Assembly (NCBI GenBank): GCA_017410325.1
Contig: JAFQRA010000024.1
Location: 1-64,000, forward strand
DNA from: Clostridia bacterium
GTDB taxonomy: Bacteria > Bacillota > Clostridia > Oscillospirales > Acutalibacteraceae
Direction: 5' to 3'
Length of the DNA stretch: 64,000 nucleotides
Notes under the pieces: generated by a model
What the model was told of the DNA's origin: nothing
Databases searched by the model: none
What the model saw: the letters and a program-made list of their open reading frames with translations, nothing else
In this document: positions 54,669 to 63,836 of the stretch, in pieces
Position numbering within the stretch: position 1 is the first letter of the stretch
Layout of the letters: each line of letters begins with the position of its first letter
Program-made: the position numbers and the translations under genes

Positions 54669-55541
54669 TTACTTTCCCTGTTTTCTCCATATTGCCGTAG
54701 CACCGCACGGTAAAGGCATACCCGATTGGGTTGCGGTAAGACCGAGCTCCGAGCCCGAAACAAAGCCGCCGTGCTTTGGCACAACCGTTGAGCCGAGTAT
54801 GTATTCCATAACAGACGGTGAAAGACCGGTTGTGTATGAATTTATGAGTATAGCTTCGGCTTCGTCGGACAAAAGCTGCTCGCAAAGCTCAACAAAGCCG
54901 TAAACCTCGTCTTCTAATTTCCAGACCTCGCCGCCGGGGCCTCTGCCGTATGACGGCGGGTCCATAATAATGATATCGTATTTGTTTCCTCTTCTGATTT
55001 CACGCTGAACAAACTTTATACAGTCGTCAACAAGCCACCTTACGGGTGCATCGGCAACGCCGCTTGAAACAGCGTTTTCCTTTGCCCACTGCACCATACC
55101 CTTTGAAGCATCCACGTGAGTGACGTGAGCACCGCTCTTGAGTGCGGCAACGGTTGCGCCGCCCGTATAGGCAAAGAGGTTGAGCACCTTCAGCGGTCTG
55201 TCGGCAGACTCAATCATTTCACGCACCAAATCCCAGTTAGCCGCCTGCTCGGGAAAAAGACCCGTGTGCTTGAAGCCCATTGTTTTGATGTTGAATTTCA
55301 GGTCGCCGTAGGCAATTTCCCACCTGTCGGGAAGCTTGCCGAGCAGCTCCCAATGGCCGCCGCCCGACTGCGAACGGTTATACCTGGCGTTTGCCTTTCT
55401 CCACAGCGGGTGTCGTCTGCCCGTTTTCCAGATAACCTGCGGGTCGGGACGGATAAGGATAATATCTCCCCAACGCTCCAGACGCTCGCCGTTGGTACAG
55501 TCGAGCAATTCATATTCCTTCCATTTGTCCGATACTCTCAT
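54669..55541 (-). CDS. Class I SAM-dependent rRNA methyltransferase, RlmI-like
   Basis: This 290-residue protein has a SAM motif (VLNLFAYTGGATVAALKSGAHVTHVDASKG) and the DPPSYGRGPGG catalytic motif of 23S rRNA cytosine- or guanine-methyltransferases of the RlmI/RlmL sort. The N-terminal RRHPLWRKANARYNRSQSGGGHW segment is typical. It probably methylates 23S rRNA. The exact nucleotide is not readable. It follows glmM by 26 bases. Confidence 0.85.
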   Translation of the reverse strand: MRVSDKWKEYELLDCTNGERLERWGDIILIRPDPQVIWKTGRRHPLWRKANARYNRSQSGGGHWELLGKLPDRWEIAYGDLKFNIKTMGFKHTGLFPEQAANWDLVREMIESADRPLKVLNLFAYTGGATVAALKSGAHVTHVDASKGMVQWAKENAVSSGVADAPVRWLVDDCIKFVQREIRRGNKYDIIIMDPPSYGRGPGGEVWKLEDEVYGFVELCEQLLSDEAEAILINSYTTGLSPSVMEYILGSTVVPKHGGFVSGSELGLTATQSGMPLPCGATAIWRKQGK

Positions 55542-55567
55542 TTTAAAATTCCTCTTAGCTTTTGTAT

Positions 55568-56917
55568 CTATATCAGTCTGTTTCTGACTACACTTGCAAT
55601 TTCGTCTGCAATGCGTTTTATTTGTGTTTCGTTTTTGCCCTCAACCATTACTCTTATTAACGGCTCCGTGCCCGAAACACGCACTATAATTCTGCCGTTT
55701 GCACCCAGCTCTTTTTCGGCACTCTCTACGGCCTTTCGGATTTCCTTATCGTTGGCATATCTTGCTTTTCCCATTTGGGAAACGCGTACATTCAACATAA
55801 CCTGCGGATAAATTTCAATTTCACTTGCAAGCTCGCTGAGTGTTTTGCCGCTGTCACGCAGTATCTGCAAAAGCTGGATAGCGGTAAGCTGACCGTCACC
55901 CGTTGAGGCATAGTCAAGAAAAATCACGTGGCCCGACTGCTCGCCGCCGATTGAATAACCGCCCTCAAGCATTCTTTCAAGAACATATCTGTCACCCACC
56001 GAGGTGAGCTCAACCGAAATTCCGTGGCTTTTGCAAAAATCGTGAAAGCCCATATTGCTCATCACGGTGACAACGGCGGTATTCTTTTTCAGCCTGCCTT
56101 GGTTTTTAAGATACGAAGCGCAGATTGCAACGATTTTGTCGCCGTCAACCACCCTGCCGTTTTCGTCAACCGCCATAAGCCTGTCTGCATCGCCGTCAAA
56201 GGCGAAGCCCACCTGACAGCCGTTATCGGCAACAAATTTCTGCAGGGGCTCAAGGTGTGTTGAACCGCAGTCGCGGTTGATGTTGACACCGTTGGGCACG
56301 GCGGAAAGTATTTCAAAATCCGCACCGAGCTCGGTAAAAAGCTCAGGCGCTGTAAGAGAGGCGGAGCCGTTGGCACAGTCCAGAGCGATTTTCAGCCCCG
56401 AAAAGCCGCCGTTAACGGTTGAAAGCAGATGCTCGATATAATCAAACCTCGGCATATCCGCGTGGCGTATTCTGCCCACACCGCCGCCGGTTTTAACGTC
56501 CGGCACCACGGTACCGTCGAGAATAATCTCTTCTATTTTTTCTTCCAGCTCGTCGGGCAGCTTATATCCGTCCGACTTAAAAATTTTAATTCCGTTGTAT
56601 TCACAGGGGTTGTGGGAAGCAGATATCATAATACCCGCATCATATCCGTATTTTTGAACGAGAAAAGCCACGGCAGGCGTGGGAAGCACACCCAGCACAA
56701 GAACATCCGCACCCACAGAGCAAAGCCCTGCGGAAATTGCCGAGCAAAGCATTTCGGAAGAAATTCTTGTGTCTGCGCCGATTAAAACCCTGGGGCGCTT
56801 GCATTTTCCGTCCGACAGCACCATTGCCGCCGCCCTGCCAATCTGCATAGCCAGCTCACACGTCAGCTCACTGTTGGCTACACCTCTTGCACCGTCCGTA
56901 CCGAATAATCTTCCCAG
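55568..56917 (-). CDS. glmM: Phosphoglucosamine mutase, apparent CTG start
   Basis: This is about 449 residues if the start is CTG at 56917, giving (M)GRLFGTDGARGVANSEL, the canonical GlmM N-terminus. An in-frame TGA lies three codons upstream, so no ATG, GTG or TTG can serve the full protein. A GAGAGGAA site sits 9 bases before the CTG. Starting at the first in-frame ATG, 23 codons later, would remove the conserved substrate loop. The active-site serine is Ser101 in ISASHNPCEYNG. GlmM makes glucosamine-1-phosphate for cell wall precursor synthesis. It lies 15 bases after ruvB. Confidence 0.92.
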   Translation of the reverse strand: MGRLFGTDGARGVANSELTCELAMQIGRAAAMVLSDGKCKRPRVLIGADTRISSEMLCSAISAGLCSVGADVLVLGVLPTPAVAFLVQKYGYDAGIMISASHNPCEYNGIKIFKSDGYKLPDELEEKIEEIILDGTVVPDVKTGGGVGRIRHADMPRFDYIEHLLSTVNGGFSGLKIALDCANGSASLTAPELFTELGADFEILSAVPNGVNINRDCGSTHLEPLQKFVADNGCQVGFAFDGDADRLMAVDENGRVVDGDKIVAICASYLKNQGRLKKNTAVVTVMSNMGFHDFCKSHGISVELTSVGDRYVLERMLEGGYSIGGEQSGHVIFLDYASTGDGQLTAIQLLQILRDSGKTLSELASEIEIYPQVMLNVRVSQMGKARYANDKEIRKAVESAEKELGANGRIIVRVSGTEPLIRVMVEGKNETQIKRIADEIASVVRNRLI

Positions 56918-56932
56918 TGTAAATCATTCCTC

Positions 56933-57970
56933 TCAGAACAGCCGCTGTTGACCCTCCATAGGAATACCTAAATGAGCATAGCCCGCAGGAGTAACAACTC
57001 TGCCTCTCGGTGTACGGCTGAGGAAACCGATTTGCATAAGATAGGGCTCGTAAACGTCTTCAATCGTTATTGCTTCCTCGCCGATAGCGGCTGCTATCGT
57101 TTCCAGACCGACGGGGCCGCCCTTGTAAAACTTGATAATTGACGAGAGAAGAAGCCTATCAATATTGTCAAGACCGAGTTCATCAATTTCAAGGCGGTTT
57201 AGTGCAAGACGGGCACTTTCAAGGTCGATTACGCCTTTACCGAAAACCTCGGCAAAGTCACGCGCACGCTTGAGCAGCCTGTTTGCTATTCGGGGAGTAC
57301 CTCGTGAACGCGAGGCAATTTCCAGAGCGCCGTCGTCATCTGCTTCGATATTGAGTATACCCGCCGAGCGTTTTATTATGCCCGCAAGCTCTTCGGGAGT
57401 GTAAAGCTCCAGACGGAAAAGCACGCCGAAGCGGTCACGCAGAGGAGCGCTCAGCTGGCCTGCCCTTGTTGTTGCACCGATAAGGGTAAAACGCTTAAGG
57501 TCAAGCCTTATCGACCTTGCCGAAGGGCCTTTGCCGATTATGATATCGAGAGCATTGTCCTCCATTGCGGGGTACAGCACTTCCTCTACCGCACGGGAAA
57601 GGCGGTGGATTTCATCGACAAAAAGCACATCGCCGTCGTTAAGGTTGGTAAGCAGAGCCGCAAGGTCGCCCGGTTTTTCGATTGCGGGGCCCGAGGTAAC
57701 TCTGAAATTAACGCCCATTTCGTTTGCAATAATTCCCGCAAGAGTGGTTTTGCCCAGGCCCGGAGGGCCGTAAAGCAGAACGTGGTCAAGCGGTTCATTT
57801 CGGTTTTTAGCCGCCTCAATATATATACGCAGGTTTTCCTTTACCTTTTCCTGTCCTACGTAATCATCAAGGCACTGAGGTCTTAAAGAAAGCTCGATAT
57901 TGTTATCCTCAGGGGTATATCCGGAGGCAACTATACGGCTTTCAAAATCCATTTCTTCATTGTCAAACAT
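56933..57970 (-). CDS. ruvB: Holliday junction branch migration ATPase
   Basis: This 345-residue AAA+ protein has Walker A ([12 protein letters not shown]), Walker B (LFVDEIHR), sensor 1 ([11 protein letters not shown]) and a winged-helix C-terminus ([16 protein letters not shown]). It drives branch migration of Holliday junctions with RuvA. It starts 13 bases after ruvA and ends just before the glmM start, so recombination and cell wall genes share one transcript. Confidence 0.97.
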   Translation of the reverse strand: MFDNEEMDFESRIVASGYTPEDNNIELSLRPQCLDDYVGQEKVKENLRIYIEAAKNRNEPLDHVLLYGPPGLGKTTLAGIIANEMGVNFRVTSGPAIEKPGDLAALLTNLNDGDVLFVDEIHRLSRAVEEVLYPAMEDNALDIIIGKGPSARSIRLDLKRFTLIGATTRAGQLSAPLRDRFGVLFRLELYTPEELAGIIKRSAGILNIEADDDGALEIASRSRGTPRIANRLLKRARDFAEVFGKGVIDLESARLALNRLEIDELGLDNIDRLLLSSIIKFYKGGPVGLETIAAAIGEEAITIEDVYEPYLMQIGFLSRTPRGRVVTPAGYAHLGIPMEGQQRLF

Positions 57971-57983
57971 CAGTTCTCACCTC

Positions 57984-58589
57984 TTAAAATCCGCCCGACA
58001 GGGAAAGAAGGGCTTTTTTGATAAGCTCGTCAACAGGTAAGCCCGGGTCAAGCCTGCCTACGGCAACGCTTGCCTCGGTACGGGAGAAGCCGAGTGACAT
58101 AAGCGCATCGACCGCTTCGTTGCCCGACTCCTGCGAAACGGCGACCTTGACTTCGGCAAATTCCACCGCAGCCGCACCCGTTGCAAAGGGAGCAAGTTTA
58201 TCTTTGATTTCGGTTATTATTCTTTGTGCGATTTTCGGACCGACACCCTGTGCGGCAGTAATCGCCTTGACATCGCCCGAAGCAACAGCCAACGCCAGCT
58301 TATCGGGAGTGAGCTGTGAAAGAATGGCAAGACCCGCTTTCGGGCCGACACCCGACACACCGATTAATATTTTGAAGCAGTCAAGCTCGTCCGTATCGGC
58401 AAAGCCGAATAAATCGAGCGCATCCTCACGCACCGCCAAATATGTATAAAGCGTTACCGTTTCGCCCGTTGAAGCGATTTTACGCAGGGTATTGAAGCTG
58501 GTGTAACAGCGGAAGGCAACACCGCCGCAGGAAAGCGCAACGCTTGATTCGTCTGTATGTACAACTGTACCGGTAAGTGAATAAAACAT
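57984..58589 (-). CDS. ruvA: Holliday junction branch migration protein, DNA-binding subunit
   Basis: This 201-residue protein has the RuvA N-terminal OB fold (MFYSLTGTVVHTDESSVALSCGGVAF), the helix-hairpin-helix region (LIGVSGVGPKAGLAIL and ITAAQGVGPKIAQRIITEIKDKL) and the C-terminal UBA-like domain that contacts RuvB. It starts 3 bases after the ruvC stop. Confidence 0.96.
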   Translation of the reverse strand: MFYSLTGTVVHTDESSVALSCGGVAFRCYTSFNTLRKIASTGETVTLYTYLAVREDALDLFGFADTDELDCFKILIGVSGVGPKAGLAILSQLTPDKLALAVASGDVKAITAAQGVGPKIAQRIITEIKDKLAPFATGAAAVEFAEVKVAVSQESGNEAVDALMSLGFSRTEASVAVGRLDPGLPVDELIKKALLSLSGGF

Positions 58590-58592
58590 ATT

Positions 58593-59096
58593 TTATCCTC
58601 CGATTTTATTCATTCTGCCCAAAAGTGAGCCTGCGCTGTGAGCGTGGCAGATTGCAAGGGCAAGGGCATCGGCAGTATCGTCGGGCTTTGGGACAGCCTT
58701 AAGGTTAAGCATAAGCCGTGTCATTTCCTGCACCTGCTTTTTTTCTGCCCTGCCGTAGCCGACAACACTCTGCTTAACCTGCAGCGGAGTGTATTCGGCA
58801 ATATCCAGTCCGCCCTGTGCGGCGGCAAGGACGATTACGCCTCTTGCCTGCGCAACATCAATGGCGGTTGTCGTGTTTGTGTTAAAAAAGAGCTTTTCGA
58901 TTGACATAGCATCGGGGGAATACTTTTCTATCAGGCAGGAAAGACCGTTGTAAATTGTTTGCAGGCGCAGGTCAAACGGTGTATGTGCCGCAGTTGTAAC
59001 CGCACCGTAATCCACAACCTTGAAACGGTTGGCTTCATAATCCACAATACCGTAGCCGACTATTGCATAGCCGGGGTCAATTCCCAAAATCCTCAT
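58593..59096 (-). CDS. ruvC: Crossover junction endodeoxyribonuclease
   Basis: This 167-residue protein has the catalytic aspartate in [15 protein letters not shown], the Glu in [24 protein letters not shown], and the C-terminal [14 protein letters not shown] with the final acidic residues. RuvC resolves Holliday junctions. It is the first gene after the promoter at 59128-59156 and leads a run of about 13 genes. Confidence 0.96.
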   Translation of the reverse strand: MRILGIDPGYAIVGYGIVDYEANRFKVVDYGAVTTAAHTPFDLRLQTIYNGLSCLIEKYSPDAMSIEKLFFNTNTTTAIDVAQARGVIVLAAAQGGLDIAEYTPLQVKQSVVGYGRAEKKQVQEMTRLMLNLKAVPKPDDTADALALAICHAHSAGSLLGRMNKIGG

Positions 59097-59127
59097 TACG
59101 TACTATCCCCTATCTTCATATCAATGC

Positions 59128-59156
59128 ATTATAGCACAATAATTATAATAAAGCAA
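59128..59156 (-). promoter_or_regulatory. Promoter of the ruvC-to-clpE run
   Basis: On the minus strand TTGCTT (59151-59156) and TATAAT (59128-59133) have a 17-base spacer, about 30 bases before the ruvC ATG. Confidence 0.8.
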
Positions 59157-59162
59157 ATACTT

Positions 59163-60773
59163 TTAATAATTATTTAAAAGATTATTTACTGTTTTCGAAA
59201 ACACGGGAGCACAGTCCGAAGAGCCCGAGTCACCGTCCTCACACATTACAACAAGCACATATTCGGGTTTTTCGTAAGGATAAAAGCCTGCAAACCACGT
59301 GACGACCCTCTCCTCGCCGCCGATAAATTCGCCCGTCTGCGCCGTTGCCGTTTTACCGCCGACACGGCAGTTTTCCGCCTGCGCCGCAGTACCCGTGCCC
59401 TCACGCACGGCAAGTTCCAGAAAAGAGCTGATTGTATCGGCCGTTGATTCCGAAAACACTTTTACGGGCGAAGGCGAAGCGTATTCGTCGATAATATTCA
59501 TATTTTCATCGCAAAGACCCTTGACAAGATACGGCTTTTTGTATTCACCGTCGTTGGCAATTACAGAATAAAGGCAGGCTATCTGAATTACGTTTGCGGT
59601 AAGACTGCCCTGACCAAAGGAAAAATTAGCTCTTGCACCCGCCTGCTCAAGCTCAGCGGCTTCAGGCAGATTTCCGCTGTAGGTACACATATCCTCAGCC
59701 AGCTCTATACTGCTGCCGAAGCCGAGATTTTTTGCCGCTTCAAGCACCCGGCCGATATCAAGCTGTTCAATGAGATTGATAAAATAGCAGTTGCACGAAT
59801 AAGCCAGAGCGGACGCCATATTGACCGTACCGTGGTTTTTCATACACTTAAAGGTTTTACCGCCGCATACCGTATAGCCTTTACATTCAAACTCTGCCAG
59901 CGGGTCTGTGCCGCTTTCAAGTGCGGTTGCGGCAATTAGCGGCTTGAAAACCGAACCGACAGGATACGAACCGAACACCCTGTTGAAAAGAGGAAGGTCT
60001 TCATCTGTAAGGCAGGCGGAAATATTGTTTCTGTCATAGTCCGGCCTGCTTACGGCCGCCACGATTTCACCGCTTTTTATATCCAGCATAACCGCCGCGC
60101 CTTTTTTCAGGCGGCACTCATCCGCCGCAGCTTCCAGCGCTGACTGGATTTTTTTATCAATTGTCAAAACGACACCGCCGCTGCTGTTGTAGTTGCTGTT
60201 GACCATCTCAAAATCCGTGCCCTGAAGACCCGCTCCGTTTGCATCGGCAAAATAGCGCACGTCAAGCCGACCGCTCTGAGCAGAGAGATAATAATCAAAG
60301 CTCCTTTCAATTCCGCTGACACCTTTGGTTTCTCCGTCCGAAAGATAGCCGATAATGTGCGAAGCTTTTTGGCTTGAACTATACCGATTGTATATCGGTA
60401 ACGTCATAATATCGTCACTTTCAACCGAATTGCCGATTTTGAGAATAACGGGATTGAGCTGTGATATTTCTCTGCTTATTGCCGAAAATTCATTTTCATC
60501 AAGAACGCTTCTCAAAGCATTAAGCGCAGAGAGAGCAGGCTTGACAACGGACACGGCAACCGTACTTTCGCAGGTAAGGCGCCGCAGCCGTCTGTCGTAT
60601 ATAACGCCTCTGCTGTGAGCCACTGTCAAGCTTTTTGCGCTTGAGTTTTCCGCCGCCGGGCTGTACTCGCCGCCAACGAGCAGAATGCGCACGGGAAGCA
60701 GCCCGAGAACCAGAAGCAAACTGAAATACACCACGAGGGGTCTTGGAAAAAGCACACCGTAATTTTTCTTCAA
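59163..60773 (-). CDS. Penicillin-binding protein, SpoVD/FtsI-like transpeptidase
   Basis: This is about 536 residues. One N-terminal membrane helix (about 10-30) anchors a dimerisation region with SRGVIYDRRLRRL and a transpeptidase domain. The active site is YPVGSVFKP (SxxK serine), then YSCNCYF (SxN) and VGGKTATAQTG (KTG-like, here KTA). Such enzymes cross-link peptidoglycan at the septum or spore cortex. The protein is shorter than most class B PBPs. The start is TTG 60773 behind GAAGGA. An upstream TTG at 60788 has only a weak site. Confidence 0.88.
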   Translation of the reverse strand: MKKNYGVLFPRPLVVYFSLLLVLGLLPVRILLVGGEYSPAAENSSAKSLTVAHSRGVIYDRRLRRLTCESTVAVSVVKPALSALNALRSVLDENEFSAISREISQLNPVILKIGNSVESDDIMTLPIYNRYSSSQKASHIIGYLSDGETKGVSGIERSFDYYLSAQSGRLDVRYFADANGAGLQGTDFEMVNSNYNSSGGVVLTIDKKIQSALEAAADECRLKKGAAVMLDIKSGEIVAAVSRPDYDRNNISACLTDEDLPLFNRVFGSYPVGSVFKPLIAATALESGTDPLAEFECKGYTVCGGKTFKCMKNHGTVNMASALAYSCNCYFINLIEQLDIGRVLEAAKNLGFGSSIELAEDMCTYSGNLPEAAELEQAGARANFSFGQGSLTANVIQIACLYSVIANDGEYKKPYLVKGLCDENMNIIDEYASPSPVKVFSESTADTISSFLELAVREGTGTAAQAENCRVGGKTATAQTGEFIGGEERVVTWFAGFYPYEKPEYVLVVMCEDGDSGSSDCAPVFSKTVNNLLNNY

Positions 60774-60823
60774 GGTACAATCCTTCAATCCGATAATTTG
60801 CTTTTATTATCTGCCGCAGGCGC

Positions 60824-60854
60824 AAAAAAATACCGACGGCTTTCACCGTCGGCA
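60824..60854 (-). terminator. Terminator of tyrS
   Basis: On the minus strand TGCCGACGG and CCGTCGGTA form a 9-bp stem with a T7 run, between tyrS and the penicillin-binding protein gene. Confidence 0.92.
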
Positions 60855-60872
60855 TTAAACAGTTTGTATAAT

Positions 60873-62099
60873 TTATTTTGTGATTTTGTGGAAAACCTTC
60901 TTGCCCTTCTTAACGATTACAAAGCCACCGTCATTGAGCTGAGCCTCATCAACAAAGGTATCAATTGAGGTTACTTTTTCATCATCGAGCGAAACGCCGC
61001 CCTGCTCAATGAGTCTGCGTGCTTCGCCCCTTGACTTTGCGATTGCTGTTTTAACAAGAATGTCAATGATGCCTACCTTGCCGTCTGTAAAATCTTCTGT
61101 GGCAAGGGCTGTTGTGGGCATATTATCGGTATTTGCACCGCCTGCGAAGAGTGCACGTGCTGCCTCCTGTGCCTTGACTGCCTCTTCTTCGCCGTGAACG
61201 AGCTTCGTAAGCTCAAAGCCGAGGATTTCCTTAGCCTTGTTGAGCTGGCTGCCCTCCCATTTATCCATTTCATCGATTTCTTCAAGAGGAAGGAATGTAA
61301 GCATACGGATGCATTTGAGAACATCGGCATCGCTTACGTTACGCCAGTACTGATAGAACTCGTACGGAGTAGTCTTTTCGGGGTCAAGCCATACTGCACC
61401 CGAAGCGGTTTTACCCATCTTCTTGCCCTCGGAATTGAGAAGCAGAGTAATAGTCATTGCATAGGCATCCTTACCGAGCTTTTTGCGGATAAGCTCCGTA
61501 CCGCCGAGCATATTTGACCACTGGTCGTCGCCGCCGAACTGCATATTACAGCCGTATTCCTTATAGAGGTGGTAGAAGTCATAGCTCTGCATAATCATAT
61601 AGTTGAACTCAAGGAAGCTTAAGCCCTTTTCCATTCTCTGCTTGTAGCATTCTGCACGGAGCATATTGTTGACAGAGAAGCAATGGCCGACCTCGCGAAG
61701 CACATCAACATAATTAAGGTCAAGAAGCCAGTCGGCATTGTTAATCATCATAGCCTTGCCTTCACCGAATTCGATAAAGCGGCTCATCTGCTTCTTGAAG
61801 CACTCAACATTGTGCTGGATTGTTTCCTTGGTAAGCACCTGGCGAAGGTCGCTTCTGCCCGAAGGGTCGCCAATCATACCTGTGCCTCCGCCGAGAAGGG
61901 CAATCGGCTTGTTTCCTGCCATCTGAAGGCGTTTCATAAGGCAGAGTGCCATAAAATGACCTACGTGAAGGCTGTCAGCCGTGGGGTCAAAACCGATATA
62001 GAAAACAGCCTTACCGTTATCGATAAGCTCTCTGATTTCCTTTTCATCCGTTACCTGGGCAATAAGACCTCTGGCAACGAGCTCGTCATAAATCTTCAT
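60873..62099 (-). CDS. tyrS: Tyrosyl-tRNA synthetase
   Basis: This 408-residue class I synthetase has the HIGH-like motif HVGHF (near residue 42) and the KMSKS-like motif KMGKTASGAVW (near 230), followed by an S4-type RNA-binding domain at the C-terminus (EARRLIEQGGVSLDDEKV). It charges tRNA-Tyr. It has its own promoter, overlapping the end of recN, and no T-box leader (only about 30 bases of leader). Confidence 0.97.
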   Translation of the reverse strand: MKIYDELVARGLIAQVTDEKEIRELIDNGKAVFYIGFDPTADSLHVGHFMALCLMKRLQMAGNKPIALLGGGTGMIGDPSGRSDLRQVLTKETIQHNVECFKKQMSRFIEFGEGKAMMINNADWLLDLNYVDVLREVGHCFSVNNMLRAECYKQRMEKGLSFLEFNYMIMQSYDFYHLYKEYGCNMQFGGDDQWSNMLGGTELIRKKLGKDAYAMTITLLLNSEGKKMGKTASGAVWLDPEKTTPYEFYQYWRNVSDADVLKCIRMLTFLPLEEIDEMDKWEGSQLNKAKEILGFELTKLVHGEEEAVKAQEAARALFAGGANTDNMPTTALATEDFTDGKVGIIDILVKTAIAKSRGEARRLIEQGGVSLDDEKVTSIDTFVDEAQLNDGGFVIVKKGKKVFHKITK

Positions 62100-62130
62100 T
62101 TTAAAATTCCTCCGAATTACAATTATTGTG

Positions 62131-62159
62131 ATAATATAATAAAATTAAATTTTTGTCAA
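62131..62159 (-). promoter_or_regulatory. Promoter of tyrS
   Basis: On the minus strand TTGACA (62154-62159, inside the last codons of recN) and TATTAT (62131-62136) have a 17-base spacer. A CGGAGGA ribosome site follows. Confidence 0.82.
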
Positions 62160-63809
62160 CATTTCTTCAGCCATATCAAGCTGTGCCTGCGTAATATCTT
62201 CGCCGCCGATGATACGGGCAAGCTCACGCTTCCTGCCGTCAAAGTCAAGCGGAGTTACGCTGGTATATGTTTTGCCGCCGTGAGAAGCCTTGCTTATTTC
62301 GAAATGGTGGTCAGCCTGTGCGGCAATCTGTGCAAGGTGGGTTACGCAGATAACCTGTCTGCCGTGTGAAACCGCAGAGAGCTTTTTGCCGAGCTTTGAG
62401 GCTGCTCTGCCGCTGACACCTGCATCAATTTCGTCAAAAATAAGGGTTTCCGTACCGTCCTTATCGGAAAGAACGTTTTTTATTGCAAGCATAATTCGGG
62501 ACAGCTCACCGCCCGAGGCAATTTTCGCCATGGCTTTAGGCGCTTCGCCGAGGTTGGGAGAAATGAGAAACTCCACTTCGTCCGCACCGTTTTCATTCAG
62601 CTCGCACGGTTTTATATCTACGGCAAAAACAACGTTTGGCATATCAAGGAAAACGAGCTCTTCCCTGACCTTTTCCGAAAAATCAACACCCGTTGCTTTT
62701 CTTATCCGGGTGAGTTTTTCAGCAAGCAAAGCAACGTATTCGTATTGCTTCTTTTCTTCGGCTTCAAGCTGAGCAAGTCTTTCATCGGAAAGCTCTATAT
62801 CCTGCCTTTCCTTACGGCATTTTTCGCAGAAGCTGAGCATTTCCTCTTCCGTTTCGCCGTATTTGCGGCTTAAGCGGTTGAGGTAATCGAGCCTGTCTTC
62901 AACAGCCTGAGCGTACTGCGGGTCGTATTCAAGCTCATCCATAACACCCGACAGCCTGTCCTGCACGTCTTCTATAAGATAGCTTATTTCCCTTAGCTTT
63001 TCGGCGTTTTCATCGAGAGCTGAATAATACTGAGAAACCGAGTCAAGCTGACGGGCAGACATTTTAATCTGTTCAAGCGCACCCGACATTTCGTCGGCAC
63101 CGTTTAACAGCGCATAGGCTTCATTTACGCTGTCGATAATTCTTTCGCTGTTACGGTGAAGCGTACGTATGCCTTTAAGCTCCTCCATTTCGCCGACCGT
63201 AAGGCTTGCGTTTTCAATTTCATCTATCTGATATGTGAGCAGTTCGATTTTGCGTGCCTTTGCCGCATCATCCGTCTGCAAAGAGGCAATCTCTCTTTTA
63301 AGCTGAGAAAGCTTATTGAAAGCCAGCGCATACTCTTCGAGCAGGCTTTCGTTCCCCGCAAGCTTATCGACAAAGCTGCAATGGGTTTCGGGGTTGAGTA
63401 ATTGCTGACTGTCGTGCTGACCGTGGATATTTATAAGCTCTCTGCCGAGCGTTTTGAGCATACCGACGGTTACGGGCATTCCGTTTATACGGCAGACATT
63501 TTTACCGTCAACACTGATTGAACGGCTGATGAGCAGACTGCCGTCGGCTTCGCACTCTATTCCCAATTCATTCAGCACGGCCGATACACCCTTGCTTTGA
63601 GTTTTAAAAACGGCAGTAACATTTGCTTTATTGCAGCCTGTACGCACGAGCTCTCTGGAGGTTCTTTCGCCGAGAACAGCGTTTATCGAGTCAATAACGA
63701 TAGATTTACCTGCACCCGTTTCGCCCGTCATTATATTAAGGCCCTTTTCAAAAAAGATATCGGCGCTTTCAATTATTGCAACGTTTTCAATTTTAAGGTT
63801 CTGGAGCAT
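62145..63809 (-). CDS. recN: DNA repair protein RecN
   Basis: This 554-residue SMC-like ATPase has Walker A (GETGAGKSIVIDS) at the N-terminus, two long coiled-coil arms (about 160-370), and the C-terminal signature SGGELSRIMLAIK with Walker B (LIFDEIDAGVSG). RecN recognises double-strand breaks. It follows argR by about 27 bases, the order found in many Firmicutes. Confidence 0.96.
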   Translation of the reverse strand: MLQNLKIENVAIIESADIFFEKGLNIMTGETGAGKSIVIDSINAVLGERTSRELVRTGCNKANVTAVFKTQSKGVSAVLNELGIECEADGSLLISRSISVDGKNVCRINGMPVTVGMLKTLGRELINIHGQHDSQQLLNPETHCSFVDKLAGNESLLEEYALAFNKLSQLKREIASLQTDDAAKARKIELLTYQIDEIENASLTVGEMEELKGIRTLHRNSERIIDSVNEAYALLNGADEMSGALEQIKMSARQLDSVSQYYSALDENAEKLREISYLIEDVQDRLSGVMDELEYDPQYAQAVEDRLDYLNRLSRKYGETEEEMLSFCEKCRKERQDIELSDERLAQLEAEEKKQYEYVALLAEKLTRIRKATGVDFSEKVREELVFLDMPNVVFAVDIKPCELNENGADEVEFLISPNLGEAPKAMAKIASGGELSRIMLAIKNVLSDKDGTETLIFDEIDAGVSGRAASKLGKKLSAVSHGRQVICVTHLAQIAAQADHHFEISKASHGGKTYTSVTPLDFDGRKRELARIIGGEDITQAQLDMAEEMLTKI

Positions 63810-63836
63810 ATCTCCCCACCTCTTGATGCTTAAGAA

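Noticed and set aside
56914-56925. glmM start at the ATG 56923-56925
   Set aside because: That ATG is in another frame, and reading it gives a short unrelated peptide, not GlmM.
62100-62144. A T-box leader for tyrS
   Set aside because: Only about 45 bases lie between tyrS and recN, far too short for a T-box, and a simple promoter is visible.
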